NCBI RefSeq assembly: GCF_014529535.1 | Contig: NC_050735.1 | Location: 10,861,739 to 10,925,738 of the forward strand | From: Bradysia coprophila | Taxonomy: Eukaryota > Arthropoda > Insecta > Diptera > Sciaridae | Direction: 5' to 3' | DNA length: 64,000 nt | In this document: one piece after another, positions 49,480 to 61,800 of the stretch | Layout: the number at the start of each line of letters is the position of its first letter | Numbering within the stretch: the first letter of the stretch is position 1 | Translations under genes and position numbers: made by a program | The notes under the pieces: model-generated | The model's input: only the letters and a program-made list of their open reading frames with translations | Told to the model about the DNA's origin: nothing | Database searches by the model: none

Positions 49480-51518
49480 ATGTCACTAAGAGATCTGGTT
49501 GAGCCGGACTGTTCCGGTGCCAATTCACTAATGAGATTAGGCAACCAAATTCGTCAAGATGCTGCATTTAAAGACGATGGATTGGGTCCTGGCGCATCGT
49601 TCGTCAATCGGCCGCAGCAATTCGGTTCCGATCAGTTGGTGAACGAGTTTCTTGGCCAGATCGCTCCACCGCAAACATTTCGCATGGACTCACTGCTGCA
49701 AGAAATGAGAGAAATCGACACAAGATCGTTTCACAACCGTATCGTTCGAGCTCCACCTGTTATTGACGAGGTTAACAGCGGTATCGATTGGGCAAATGAA
49801 TTTTCAACTGAACTACAAGTCCATCAGCGACACGTCAGCGATCCGAATTTAATGGTTGAAGACAAAGGTTTGCATGACATGTGGAACCAGGGTATGACTG
49901 CCCCGTTCGATATGACTCAAACATTCAACGACAAACCGTGGGCCAAAGATTTCTTCGATGTAAACGAGTCATTTCAGCAAATGGTAAGATTTCACTGCTA
50001 AACCTTACACTCTTGAACTGAGCCACAATGTCACTGTTAAGAATGTCCTCGATCGGATCCACGACACGATTCCAGTTGCCAGCAACGGGCCGATAACGAT
50101 GCCCGAAGACTCTGATCAGTTCAAATATTCCGAGTTCATGAAATTTATGCAAAATGTTGGCGACAGTGAAGTTGGCATTGAAAATGGTGCAGTTGGTGGC
50201 ACGTCGGAGGATTGGGTGAAGGATTTTAACACTTCAAAGAAGAGTGATGGTTAGTGTATTGGAAGGGTGCCTCCTTGCAGGATATGCTGATTTGAAGTGT
50301 TTATATCTCTTTTTCAGCCGAATTAACGGACAATTACAACACTCAATTTTGGAATCGTCTACAAGACGAATGGAAAAAATTGTCTAGCGAAGATGCTAAT
50401 CATCCGTGGTTATCCGAGTTTAACGATTACTATGATCCGTACAAGGTAGTTGTCACCAAAGTTTCTTTGAATGCTAATCCTAAACATGCACAAAATGCTT
50501 CCTAGGAATACACCTTTGACGAAGAGAATCCAATGACTGACCTCGAAAATGCGTTCGAAAAAGGGAAATATTTTCAATCGCAAGGTGATATACCCAGCGC
50601 TGTTTTATGTTTTGAATCTGCTGTCAAACAGGACCCTACAAACGCTGAAATTTGGGAACTACTGGGAACATGTCAGGCTGGTATGTCATGCCAGCTTTCT
50701 TCACATCGAAAACATTTGAAATTTAAACTCAATTTTGTTTCCCTTCAGAAAACGAAAAGGATCCGAATGCCATAGCTGCATTGAAACGGTCGCTCGAACT
50801 GAATCCGAATAATCCGAAAGTAATGATGGCATTAGCTGTTTCGTATACAAACGAAAGTCTGCAAAACCAAGCATTGAACATGCTAGTCAATTGGCTGAAG
50901 TGCAACGCAAACTATAAAAATTTAGTTCCATCGACCATGATACCGGTGGAAGATGAGATTATGACGAGCTCGATCAAGGGACTGAATTTGAAGGAGGTGC
51001 AACAACTGTTTCTAACAGCCGTACAACAGAATCATCCACAAGTCGATCCTGATATACAAGTAGCGTTAGGAGTTCTATTCAATCTCTCATCGGAATACGA
51101 TAAGGCTGTCGATTGTTTTCAAGCTGCAATACACGTTCGTCCGGATGCGAAAACGTGGAATCGCTTAGGTGCTAGCTTCGCAAATGGCAATCGGTCAGTT
51201 GAAGCCGTTGATGCCTATCAACGTGCACTGGAAATTCAGCCAGGTTTCATTCGGGCTCGCTATAACGTCGGCATCATTTGCATCAATCTGAAGGCGTACA
51301 AAGAAGCGGTCGAACATTTCCTAACCGCACTGAACATGCAATCGGACTCATTGACCCGGTCGGGACTACATCAGGCCAAGCCATCCAATCAAATGTCGGA
51401 GACGATTTGGAGTACATTGCGAATGGCAATATCACTATCGGGACGCATGGATTTGCAGCCAGCTATTGACGAACGAAATTTGAATGCATTGAATTCGGCG
51501 TACAATTTGAATGGGTAG
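49480..51518 (+). CDS. Pex5: PEX5, peroxisomal targeting signal 1 receptor
   Basis: Five exons, 49480..49983, 50042..50249, 50318..50445, 50506..50680 and 50749..51518, give 594 residues. The N-terminus MSLRDLVEPDCSGANSLMRL has a cysteine at residue 11, the position of the conserved ubiquitinated Cys of PEX5. The disordered N-terminal half carries WxxxF motifs at about 104 (WANEF), 154 (WAKDF), 226 (WVKDF) and 268 (WLSEF), which bind PEX14/PEX13. From about residue 290 come TPR repeats (AFEKGKYFQSQGDIPSAVLC; LGVLFNLSSEYDKAVDCFQA; WNRLGASFANGNRSVEAVDA; ARYNVGIICINLKAYKEAVE) that bind the C-terminal SKL-type signal of cargo. It cycles between cytosol and peroxisome membrane. Length and order fit animal PEX5. 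Confidence 0.96.
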
Positions 51519-52460
51519 ATTGTTAGAGGACACTATAGTTATTGCAATTGAATTTAGGTTAAAAAAAAAACATTTTTTGGATTATCATTTTTGGCTATGA
51601 TGGCGTTTTTGAAACGGTTTACATTTTAAAGAAACGGAAACCAAAGTCGAAATTCTTTTTCAAAATTATTTCTAGCCCAGGGGGCACTATTATTATACAT
51701 ATCTACGATAGGGGGCAGTATTAAGTAAAATTCTGGAAAGTTTACATTGATCGATTTTTCATTTTTAATTTGAAAGTAGTTCGAAGGGATATTCTGGTTG
51801 TTGTATCGGCGTTCGGCTCGTCGGTATTGTTAGAACAGAACCGAGTATCCAAGTTTACTGTTGATTCACGACGTGTGACCTACGTTGTACAGATTTAAAG
51901 ATGTTGGTAAGATCCTCGGACCTTCTTTGAGATAAAAATACTTTTCTTTCCTTCACTCCACTACCCTAAACAACTGTATTCGGGTGCAGTTCATAGTTTA
52001 TCTCCTTTCCTGTTCGCCCAAGGTTATGAGAAAAAATTAAAAATGTGTAGAGCCTGAGTCAAGGCTTTTATTTGAGTCGTCAGACTGCGGTAGTTATACT
52101 ACTCTAGAAAGTCCGAGGCTTATTGTTAGGAAGGTATTTCTTGAAAGTTTGAGCATAATTAATTCACTGGAACAATGTCTTATGTGCGGCAGTGAGATCT
52201 CCGTTTTTACAAGTTTCAATCATCGCACTAGTAAATGTATATAAGATTATCATCATTGAATGCAAACCGAGTAGTTAACGATCAAAAGTTATTTACATAA
52301 CTAGAGAGGAAAGTGCCTTTTTGCTTTGCTAAATTCGAGATGTATTTGTGAGCTGAGAGAGAGTATTGTAGCAGTATTGTAACTCGTTGTATGTAATAGT
52401 AGTTTACATTGGAGGCTGCGACAATAATTCATTACATGAGGTAACAATTTTCTGATGAAA
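51519..52460. other. PEX5 3' flank
   Basis: No gene. A repeat (51855..51970, listed separately) recurs inverted at 57171..57320. Confidence 0.45.
51855..51970 (+). repeat. Inverted pair of dispersed repeat, copy 1
   Basis: TACTGTTGATTCACGACG through CTACGTTGTACAGATTTAA, GATGTTGGTAA and TTCCTTCACTCCACTACCCTA matches 57171..57320 on the opposite strand with moderate divergence. Confidence 0.7.
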
Positions 52461-52621
52461 TAGAACTCACAAGTGCGTTTTTGAGCAACAAGCTTCGGTA
52501 ACTGTCTTTTCGACAAGTGTAGATTTTGTATATCCGAGCCGAAGGCGAGGTATACAACTACACTTGGCGAAAAGACAGTTACCGAAGCAAGTTGTTCACA
52601 AACGTACGAGTGAGTTTGCGA
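52461..52621. mobile_element. 160-bp near-perfect foldback with CGAGCCGAAG loop
   Basis: Arms of about 60 bases (52463..52522 and 52558..52620) pair with few mismatches (core CTTCGGTAACTGTCTTTTCG). The centre, TATATCCGAGCCGAAGGCGA followed by GGTATAC, folds too and resembles the centre of 9472..9577. Confidence 0.8.
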
Positions 52622-52667
52622 GCGTCACAAAGTTGTTTTCGAATGAATGAATTATGGATCAGTCTGT

Positions 52668-52804
52668 TTTACTGCCTGCCCTATGCGAAAGTTCAATTTC
52701 ACATAAAAATCAACGAAAAATGTACCGAAAATAGGCCAACATGTAATAGATCATTTTCGCAGGGGATATGTAATGGTCAACTTTCGCATGGAGGCAGCAG
52801 TAAA
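52668..52804. repeat. Foldback, TTTACTGCC ends
   Basis: 52668..52704 and 52768..52804 match inversely with several mismatches (CATGCGAAAGTT core). Two GCGGGGGATTTGT copies follow at about 52937 and 52992 in an unusually G-rich stretch (52850..53010). Confidence 0.6.
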
Positions 52805-53010
52805 GAACTTTACATTTGCCTCCAGAGACACTTTTAAGACTTTTTCAGTGCGGGGGCCGCTTTATGCAGGGGCCCAATTTTTTCTAGTAGGGAGGCCTTA
52901 CATTACCCTTTAGACTAAGAACACTAAGGGCCCACTGCGGGGGATTTGTTAGAGAGAGCAAGGTCAACTGGGGGGGATGAGACAGGGGCCTGCGGGGGAT
53001 TTGTCCCACG

Positions 53011-53454
53011 AGCTTGTATGTTAGAAGTGTCTCTGTTGCCTCATATTGAAAGTCACGAAAACACTAATTTTAATCAAAAACTCAGGTTCAGGATCCATAC
53101 CTAATTTAAATTATGTTTTTTTCCTGATTTGTCATTATGTTTTTGGAATTTCTCTTCTTTTAATGGAACACCCATCAATTGGTCCGTACCTCGGATCTAA
53201 ATGATTTTTTTTATTGATTTCGAGCTTTTGATGCATTATCTAAATATTTGGGTCACAAAAAAAGTTATGCGTCGCTCAGCCGTTATTTAGGTGACAACTT
53301 TGAGTTGAAGTATTTGATACTTACAGCATTTTTTCAGGAAATAATTTCCTTTCATTTCTTCATCCTTCATCCTTTGCTGAAGACGAAAATATGAAATTAC
53401 GATAGATTCGAAAGAAAATAAATTTATTGCTCCTCATAAAATCCACATAAAAAC
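53011..53454. other. Intergenic region
   Basis: AT-rich, no gene seen; the right end is the region beyond the 3' end of the TIL gene. Confidence 0.4.
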
Positions 53455-53485
53455 TTTATTACAATTGAATATTATCAAACGTTTT

Positions 53486-53781
53486 TCACTCCGATGGGCA
53501 AAGATTTTCACGAATGCACTTGCCGTCCAACCTAAAGTAGCCGGACTCACAATTGCAGCCTGGTTGACAAACTAGCCAGTTGCACGTTGCATCTTTATAC
53601 TCACAAGACTGACAAGCGCGTGGAGGAGCGCAAGGATCCAAAAATTCATTGTTGCCACAAGGGAGTCTTGCTGTCAGAGAAACAATTTTTTTTGGTTTCG
53701 ATAAGAAATCTAAATTTCTAAACCTTTCGATACAACGAAGAACAGAGCGATTGCCATTAATGCCACTGCAAATTTGAACAT
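53486..53781 (-). CDS. Small secreted TIL-domain cysteine-rich protein (protease-inhibitor-like)
   Basis: Two minus-strand exons, 53781..53724 and 53670..53486, give 80 residues. The first exon is a signal peptide (MFKFAVALMAIALFFVVSK). The second encodes one cysteine-rich domain with ten cysteines: LPCGNNEFLDPCAPPRACQS, CEYKDATCNWLVCQPGCNCE, SGYFRLDGKCIRENLCPSE. The spacing, with CxC near the end and a C-x-R-x-x-x-C tail, is that of trypsin-inhibitor-like (TIL) domains, secreted inhibitors of serine proteases in insect haemolymph, venom or cuticle. A poly(A) signal AATAAA lies at 53460..53455. Inhibitory activity is inferred only. The gene is compact and flanked by repeats. Confidence 0.85.
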
Positions 53782-54400
53782 TTTACCTTTCCGACTACTG
53801 ATAAAACGACTAATGAATGTTCCACGTTTTTACCTTTCTTTTTATTTAGCTTGGTTGATCGATCAGTTACAATATTCTCTATTACATATTTTTCTATGTG
53901 TGGACACTCGTATTTTTAATTGCTCTTGATAAAAGTAGTTAAAAATTTAATCAAGCAAAATAATTTCGTATAATTGCTGATAGTGCAAAAATTACCATAA
54001 AATAACAGTTAAGGACAAAAAAATGCAAATGTTCCGATAGTGCAAACAATTGGGGTGTTCCAAATTTCTTTTCCAAAAATGTAATCATTTATTTATGTTT
54101 CAGTAAAAAATATTTGGGAAAAAAGACAAACAAAGTTATAGGCGGTGCCCGGACAAAGTGAAATTAGTTGATGGTGGAAAACAATCAGAGATCTTATCAA
54201 AGAAAGAAGAAAAGCGAGAATGTATTGGCATAGAACCAGGAACACAAGTGACAAAAAATACTTCAACAATATTAGCAACAGGGTCACCAAACTTACTAAA
54301 CAATACAAAGAGAATTGTCTTGACAATTACTTGAGTTATTTGGGCCCAGGTAAACACAAAATAAATCAGTGGACCATTTGATTGGAAAATAAAGCTCAAC
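53782..54400. other. Intergenic, upstream of the TIL gene
   Basis: AT-rich. Two overlapping minus-strand open frames (54093..54399) have no recognisable domain. No gene is called. Confidence 0.35.
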
Positions 54401-54409
54401 GAGACAAAG

Positions 54410-54750
54410 TCCAGTCACATCACTTCTGCATTGCGACATACAAACAGCTTCGCATCTAGGAAGTATCAATCTTCAAAATATCTAGGATTAAATTTGGATA
54501 ACAAATTGAACTGGAAACATCACGTCAAATAAAAAGTCCAACAGATGAAACACAAAACGAGACAAATGTACTGGCTGTGGGAGTGGGATACAACTCTAAA
54601 CTAGACCTGTACTGCAAAAGATTGATCTACAAATCAATATTCGCACCGATCTGGATGTAAGGCTCAGCGCCTTGGGGTCGTGCTAACAAATAAAACACAG
54701 ACATCATACAAACAAGTCAAAACAAGATACCGCTACTTGGCAAACAAGGA
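54410..54750 (+). mobile_element. Jockey-like LINE fragment, decayed
   Basis: Plus-strand frames read KYLGLNLDNKLNWKHHVK, then TRQMYWL, LDLYCKRLIYKSIFAPIW, a stop, GSAPWGRANK and TDIIQTSQNKI. This order (KYLG-L-LD-LW..H, LY-K-I--PIW-YG--LWG-A) is the thumb region after the reverse-transcriptase domain of Jockey-clade non-LTR elements. Several stops and frame changes show it is dead. Confidence 0.65.
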
Positions 54751-54835
54751 AATACACATTTTTACTAGATGAAAGACTCACAAGCAGAGAGTAACATTAA
54801 ATCACGTTATTATACAATATTATGCAATCCGAGTG

Positions 54836-55227
54836 TTTATTTAGACAATTCGGTGTCCTCTTCACCGCAATCATCTCTAAAATGTCTCTTTTCTTCTGCT
54901 GACTCTCACGAACAACAATTTTAACTTCATCCCATAGCGGTGTATGATTGTTAGTAATAGCGTGATCACATAAGGCATTATGGTACTTGTTTTTAATGTT
55001 TATGGAATACGATAAACCAAGTGTGAACGATGTAACTTCGGCGTCGGATCTTTGAGTCTACTAAAAATAGACTTCTTCAACGTGTTATCACCTTTTTGAA
55101 CCAGCATGACATCATCCTTGCATATGGCTTTCAATTTCCCAAATAGACCTTTAACATAGGGTACGGCAGCAATCGGGAGTTTGCTGAGGTTTGGTTGAAA
55201 ACTTAAACTCTGCTCATTATAAACCAA
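54836..55227 (-). mobile_element. Penelope-like element fragment with GIY-YIG region deleted
   Basis: The minus strand reads LPIAAVPYVKGLFGKLKAIC, then GDNTLKKSIFSRLKDP and HRSHLVYRIP. A shifted frame follows with KYHNALCDHAITNNHTPLWD and QQKKRDILEMIAVKRTPNCL. These are the linker and the C-terminal part of the GIY-YIG endonuclease of Penelope-like elements. The stretch that should carry the GIY-YIG catalytic motif between RIP and KYHN is missing, so the enzyme would be inactive. Confidence 0.65.
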
Positions 55228-55932
55228 CTACAAAGATTGTTGAAGTCTGTGAGCTTGTCATATTCTTTTAATTTCGATCTAAGTTCGTCTTTTTCACTCG
55301 CGAATCAAACTCAAAACATCGGAACATTTCCCCCTCCATAATAACATGTAGAGTGGATTGCTCGAAGCAAGTTGCATCGAAGAGGGAAAATTGGTATGCA
55401 TTTTTTAATAATTTTAAAAAATGTTGTTGGGCGCTGAGCGAATCGTTTATTCAAATTTGAATAAATAATTTCCTCGAAACCCTAAAACTTTTTCTTAAAT
55501 TATAAAGAAATAAATGTGCTGTTTCTTGGCCTTACACACCATTTAAGAACTGTGAAAAGCAACCTTTTAAATTTTTGTTCAGCCAAGTTTAATTATTTAG
55601 CAAGCCATCGGCTCTGCACATCATAACTTCCAACTCGTCAAAATAAAAATTTGGAAGGAGTTGCATAATCCACTATTAGACATATTGAATGAATTTGCCT
55701 GTAAAATCTTTCACGGATGATTATTTTAGTAGATAAATTGTCCATCGTAGTCTCATAATGCTGTTTTATTCAAAACATAACCAATTTTGACAGCACGTGT
55801 TAAGTGTTATTTACCTCACTAGGTAAATACTAGCCACATTCCCTCCCTAGTAAAACAGTATTCGGGTATTGGACTATGACGAAAAAGACTTGGCCGTTGC
55901 TTATGTTGTTCATAAAGAGTTTTTCAGTTTTT
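55228..55932. other. Intergenic, possible foldback at 55738..55880
   Basis: CATAATGCTGTTTTA at about 55756 faces TAAAACAGTATTCGGGTATT at about 55853 with weak outer matches (CATCGTAGTC and GACTATGACG). No gene is seen. Confidence 0.4.
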
Positions 55933-57173
55933 AGCCCCGTACGAAGTACAAGGGGCTAATAGGATTACGATGCCGTGTGTAATTGATGGAATTCGAAGCA
56001 GACGGTAAGGGCAAAGTGTTTGCCTATGTTCATAGATAACGAATCCGCAATAAAAATTTTGTCCGTCCGTCCGTCTGTCACGTCAATATCTTGAGTAAAT
56101 CAAATCCGATTTCAAAAAAAAAAAAATTCCCTGAAAGATAGTCGAAATAGTGAGGCTAAGTTCGAAGATGGGCGATTTTGGATCGACCCCTCCCGAGCTG
56201 GGGCCCCATAAGTGATTTAACGTTTTCCGAAGATATCTGCGGCCATTCAAAGGCTACACATGTAAGTGATACGTCAAATAAAAGGTATTTACAATACCGA
56301 TCGACAAAAAAAAAGTTTTTGGAAATCGGATGATCGACTCGTTAGTTAGACCGCTTGGTGTGAACTAGATACAGGGCGGCAAGCCGTTTTTGCTTGTAGG
56401 TTGGCCAAATTTGAACGGATTTAGATGGATTTTGCTTTATTAAATAGGTATTGACCGTACCAATCAGGGAAAAAAAAGTTCATGGAATTCGGTTTACCGG
56501 AGCGTGAGCTAGGTCTCTTGGAGTGAGCTTATATGTGGCTACTCGGCCGTACAGTGAACGTGGTGTTTTTTGTTAATATCTCGAGTAAACTTTGACCGAA
56601 TTTCATGAATTTTTTTTTGTTTGAAAGGTATTATCGAATGTAAAGCAGCCGTTATACTTTCTACCTCCTAACAAAATGGCCGTCGGCCGCCATTTTGGAT
56701 TTTTTTAAAAACAATATAAATCGGTGAAAATAATTCTTACAAAGTTATTGATCAGTGGGAAGTGATTGGTTATGTGTGTGTGGTGTTTCAAGGATCCCAA
56801 ATATGGATATCTATATATAAGATATATATAGTATATTGAGCTATATAACGGTATAGATAGTTATTTTGAGATATATACTAGCATATTTATCAGTAAATTG
56901 TTTATTTATAGGTAAATATAGGTTAATATAGGACTGAGGAAATTGTAGGTCAATTTGAAATTTGTGTTACGTTTGAAAGGAACATCGTACGGGGCTTCGT
57001 AATTGCGCTATGCGCAATTTTTAAGACGTACAAATTTCATAAGAATTTTACTTTACCGACGTTTACGGGAAGAGTAGGGCTACGGACGAACTAGGGTCAC
57101 GTGCGCAATAGATGTACGGGTTCGTACGGGGCTCAGTCGCAGCAAACGCTCCGACTGTTCTGACGGCTCGTTT
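55933..57173. mobile_element. 1.2-kb interspersed repeat, copy 2
   Basis: It begins AGCCCCGTACGAAGTACAAG and ends GTACGGGGCTCAGTCGCAGC plus about 30 bases. The first 230 and last 200 bases are about 90 percent alike to copy 1 at 44659..45810 by eye; the middle is different (it lacks the 146-bp tandem units). A short TATA-rich stretch (ATATATAAGATATATATAGT) lies at about 56812. Confidence 0.8.
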
Positions 57174-57320
57174 AGGGTAGTGGAATGAAGGAAAGAAAAG
57201 TATTTTTCTCTCAAAGAGCATATTATGACTGACACGACCTACGAGGTAAAGGTTCGAGGATGTTACCAACATCCTTAGATCTGTACAACGTAGGTCATAC
57301 GTCGTGAATCAATAGTAAAA
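57171..57320 (-). repeat. Inverted pair of dispersed repeat, copy 2
   Basis: TTTAGGGTAGTGGAATGAAG through GATGTTACCAACATCCTTAG and GTCGTGAATCAATAGTAAA is the reverse complement of 51855..51970 plus an extra internal segment. It abuts the end of the 1.2-kb repeat copy 2. Confidence 0.7.
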
Positions 57321-58820
57321 AAAATGGATAAGCCTTGTCCGTCATTTACTTTTACTGGTGCAATGCAACTGTTTTTTTCTTTTATAAATAAAAATAAATA
57401 TTTTTCTACTTAACAATAAAAGGACTTTCAATGGCAATCTATTGACGACTACATCAACGATTAGGGTTCCCTGATTGGAAAATTCAATTGAGAATATTTT
57501 GCTCTGGAAAAATAGTACAACAGAGTAAAGACCATATTCTTGGAAGGAGTAGGAAATAATATGATGTGAGTAACAAACGTTCTGAGAAACAACCTCTGCC
57601 TCTCCATCAAGTCTGAGATGATTTCATGATGTTTTAATATATTTAGAGAATTGAAAAACAGCGATATGTAGTTGTAGTAGACGTTCTATGAACTGGGCTG
57701 CGGTTTATTTAGTTTATGTGCATATGCGGATATAAAAAGACGAATTTTTAGAACCAGTTCGAGCTAGACCGAAGGGCAGACATTCATAGAAAGTCCTTTG
57801 TCAGTCAAAAGAAAATCCTTACACAACCCTTTGAAAACTAGACAATTTCATTCAGAAAAATCTCGAAAAAATCTCAGGCACCTAAAGAAAATCCTTGGAA
57901 ATCCAAGAAAATCATTAAAAATGTAAATCCTTGGAAATCCAGCAAAAATGGCAGAGAAAATTCTCAGTGAAAGTCCTGCGATGATTTTCTTTTTGAAAAA
58001 CCTTTGTCAACAAAATTTTCAAATATCTGTTCCTCGAGCTAGACAAACATTTTTATGCCACTCAGCATCATAATATGCAAAATTTGCAAACTTTAGATGC
58101 CTCTGTGGCATAAAACATTGTATTTATCTCGGTGCAAAGTACTTCATTCGGCTCACGATGTGGACTAGACTTCTACTTTTGGTTTTACAATATACACACC
58201 AAACAAAGGAAAACTGATACTAGTCGAAGGACGCAACATCGAAGGACTTTCTATAATGGGTCTAGCCTACATTTAGGCTAAATAACGATTAAGCACCTTT
58301 TCTTCAGAGTGTTTGCATACTTCGAAGTGTGGTTCGGAAGTCACGGTAAGTCTGCGGTCGAGACTGAACTTGTTATTGGTCGTAAAAAGATGTTAGGGGA
58401 GGTGTCTCAACAAAGAAATCAAAGTAGTTAAAAATTTCATGACAAGAGGTGCGAAGTATTCACTGTGTATGCTTTCGCATAACCTCCCACTTACCATTGT
58501 GCACTTTGAATGACCCGCAAAACATCCGCAATCAGATCGTTTCGCTTCTCTTTTGATGAAAGTCGACTTAAAAATGGACTGTTGTTCGCGTGATCTTCCT
58601 GAAACCATTGATCTAATTACATCCATACAATTTGATGATTTATTAAATTTTATTTAAAAAAAGAAAGAAGAAGGACAACGCTCCATATATTTACAATGTA
58701 CGTTCACCGATAACCATTTTATTTAACGAAATTAAACATACTTCCACATAAATGTCCGAACTGGTCTCTGTTTTTCATCAAATACAAATTTCAACAACAA
58801 AACAAATCGAAAGTGACACA
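57321..58820. other. PSME4 downstream region
   Basis: No gene is supported. A loose CCTTGGAAATCCA repeat occurs at about 57880..57950. A probable PSME4 poly(A) signal, AATAAA on the minus strand, is at 58723..58718. Confidence 0.4.
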
Positions 58821-61800
58821 TCAGGCGTAGTACGATGGCGGAATGGTCAAATCACTCAGAACGGCTAATTGATTTTCACTGAATTTCAGCTGATGTGTTG
58901 CCCAGTTATCGTGATGGGTGCGCTTAAAGTCACCAACGGTTTTTCGAATCGTCGACTAGCGAGGAAAATAATGAGCAAATTTGAGTCGAACAATTTACAA
59001 CAAAAAATCGACATACCGGTATGGGTTGTGGATCATTTAAATGAGCACCCAAATGTTCGAAGACATCCGGAACAAAGTCCGGTATGTCATACGGATAGGC
59101 AGATATGAATGCACACAAGCCCAGAACGCCACCGTGCCGCATACGAACGGATGATTCGGCGTCTCTGTTATCAATTAGAATTGGATTTGACGATTTGGAT
59201 GCTTCCAGTGAACAATTGGCTAGCACACGACGAGTTGAGCTTTTGATGACTTTGGTTCGGCACTTGTTTTTGAATAGTTCAAGCAATTTGTCTGTCGCCG
59301 GCAAAAATGAACAGTGCAACAAACCACCGAGTACCTATGATAAAAAGTTTATAGCTTATGGCATTACCTTTGTACCAATTGAATGACTTACCTGTGCTGC
59401 TTTTTCGCGCACCTCCAGTACAGAATCCTCCAGCAAACGCAGCACAATTGTCTGTACTTCCGCTACCCATTCGTCTCGACTCAAAACAATGGACATATTG
59501 TTGAAAACCAATACTTGCAACAGATCAATAACGGCCAGCCGAGCCGACCATGACGACATCAGCGACACTTCGCCAACTTTCTGCAATGCAAAGCCCATAC
59601 AATCGCTTAAGGTTAACGCCTGCGATATCATGGCGATTAGTGATGAGCACGTTTCACCGAGCTCCACATCCTGTTCGCAACGTTCCAGTAGACACGCGAA
59701 TGGTAGCAATTCGAAATATGCCGCAATGTTGCCGTTGGTGTTTCGGTTCAGAACGCCGATGAGCCATTGACTCACTGAGTGGGGAATGATTCGTGTCAAT
59801 TGACGGATGGAAAGGCAAAATTTGGTCGGATTTACCTGTTTTAAAAAGTCGAACAGCTTTGTCGAACTCTGTGTCCATGGCAGTATCATCGGAATCTGTG
59901 TGCGAAGAGAGAACATTGTTGCGGTTTCTAATGTGCTGCAAGCCAGAACAGGAAATACTTACCTCGTTCACCACTTTTCACCTGTTGTACGCCTTCGCTT
60001 AAAATATTTATTTTCCCCAGAATTTCGTGTATCACAGTTTCGATGCGAGGACACTCAGGGTCGTTGGCTCCGACAAATGGTATATCTGCCTCGAAGATAT
60101 TTATCAGAATGCTTCCTAGTCGTTCTCGCACATTTTGAAATGAATGATTCAAGTAGGGCCGTAGGTAATCTGGAAACGAATTTATTTTTGTTTGTTAAGC
60201 GGCTTGTGGAGTCAGTGTTGAATAGGCTTTGGATGTACAACTGACCAAATAGTCGATGTGCTACTGTAGACATACGCCACACATGCTGGTTGAAGGGACC
60301 TTGTAGGCAATATATCCGCGAGCAGTCAACAAAACTGGTCGTCTCCCGGAGGGGTTCCTCCATCAATACCTAGAAGAGATTTAAATGAAAAACAAAATCA
60401 GAAAATGAATTTAGTCATTCCATTCAAACCTCGTGCAACCAGTACTGTCGCCTGGGATCAAAGTTTTCTGCTGCTGTGGCAAAACACGTTCCCCAAAACA
60501 CATCCGTTTCCACGGTGATATTATTCAAGGCTGACCGAATCAACGGTTTCATTTTCTCGTAAATTCTTTCCGTTTTATCGTATGGCCAATGTTTCAATCC
60601 TCTCATCACTCCCGCCATCAGTTCAGCTGCACACCGATGATTTGATTCAGCGTCTTTAATATCGATCAGTCGTTGGATGTGACCGCATAGCGTGTCCGTT
60701 AACGCTTCACCGAACATACTAACCAATCCTTTCACCAGAAACGTTCTGGACCGGTTAAATTTCTCCTTGCCCTTTTTCTCTTCCAGCGACCAGAACGCAA
60801 TCAACTTATCGAAATTGCTTGCGTTCGAAAAGAAATCGAAAATAATTTGCTCCTGAACGGACATTTCGTCTCGCGTTCTATCAATGTTGGGCTGTTGTGC
60901 GGACGGAGCATAAATTTTGAATGAAGTTGACCAACCGAAGAAGCCCTCCGATTTGTGTGAATATCTCGGCTCGTCCCATTCCACTTGATTTGATGGCAAA
61001 GTTTTCAAGTCGTACAATAACCATCGATTATCGTCTCGTATTCCAGGCGTCAACTTCCCGGTTGGCTTGGGCACACCGGCTATTTGATATGGATCGATGG
61101 AGAGCTTAATGTGCTCCCGTTTCTGTTGCTTCATAATAAAGCGAACGATTTGCACGGCAATTTTACGTTCCTCAATAGATTCGTTGATGAGATTGTGCAC
61201 AGTGTAACGAATGATATCCGGCGGATAGTTGACAAATGGGTGCACTAGATTTGCGATCATATTCGATGCTATCAAACCGTATCGCCAATGCAGCGAATTG
61301 TTGTGCGTAATCTCCAGTATCGAGCTCAACATGTCGTGGTATAGTTGCAAATTCTTCGCATTATGTTTGGCTAACAGATCTTTACCTTGGGCAATATCCG
61401 CAGCGGTAACAATTGCCGGATCGGTGGCTAATTTTAATGCAGTGTCAATACAATTATCCGGAATGTGAAGCTCAATTGCCAGCGTTGGAAATTCACTTTT
61501 GATCGCTTCGACAATCATGTCTAACAACCGTACCACCGATGGCTTTTCCGATAGATTCGTTTTCAGCAAGGCCAACCAAATTTTTTTCACCGCCTCCAAG
61601 TTATTACGAACGATCAAACGACCACGACGAGTCCCGCCGATCACAAACAAAATTCCTTTAAAACTTTCATGATTTTGATTCGAATCCAGTGCCAGATAGT
61701 TAACAATATCGTCTAGAATGCATTTATACGAAAACTGGTATGTGTTGAGCATGCTGAACAGCCGCATTTGTGCTGGGGCTCGAACGACACTGTAATGAGC

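Noticed and set aside
54093-54399. Two overlapping hydrophobic minus-strand frames
   Set aside because: AT-rich, no domain, and next to retroelement debris.
58393-58626. 77-codon minus-strand frame downstream of PSME4
   Set aside because: No resemblance to a family and no link to PSME4 exons; PSME4 ends with the conserved YYA at 58821.
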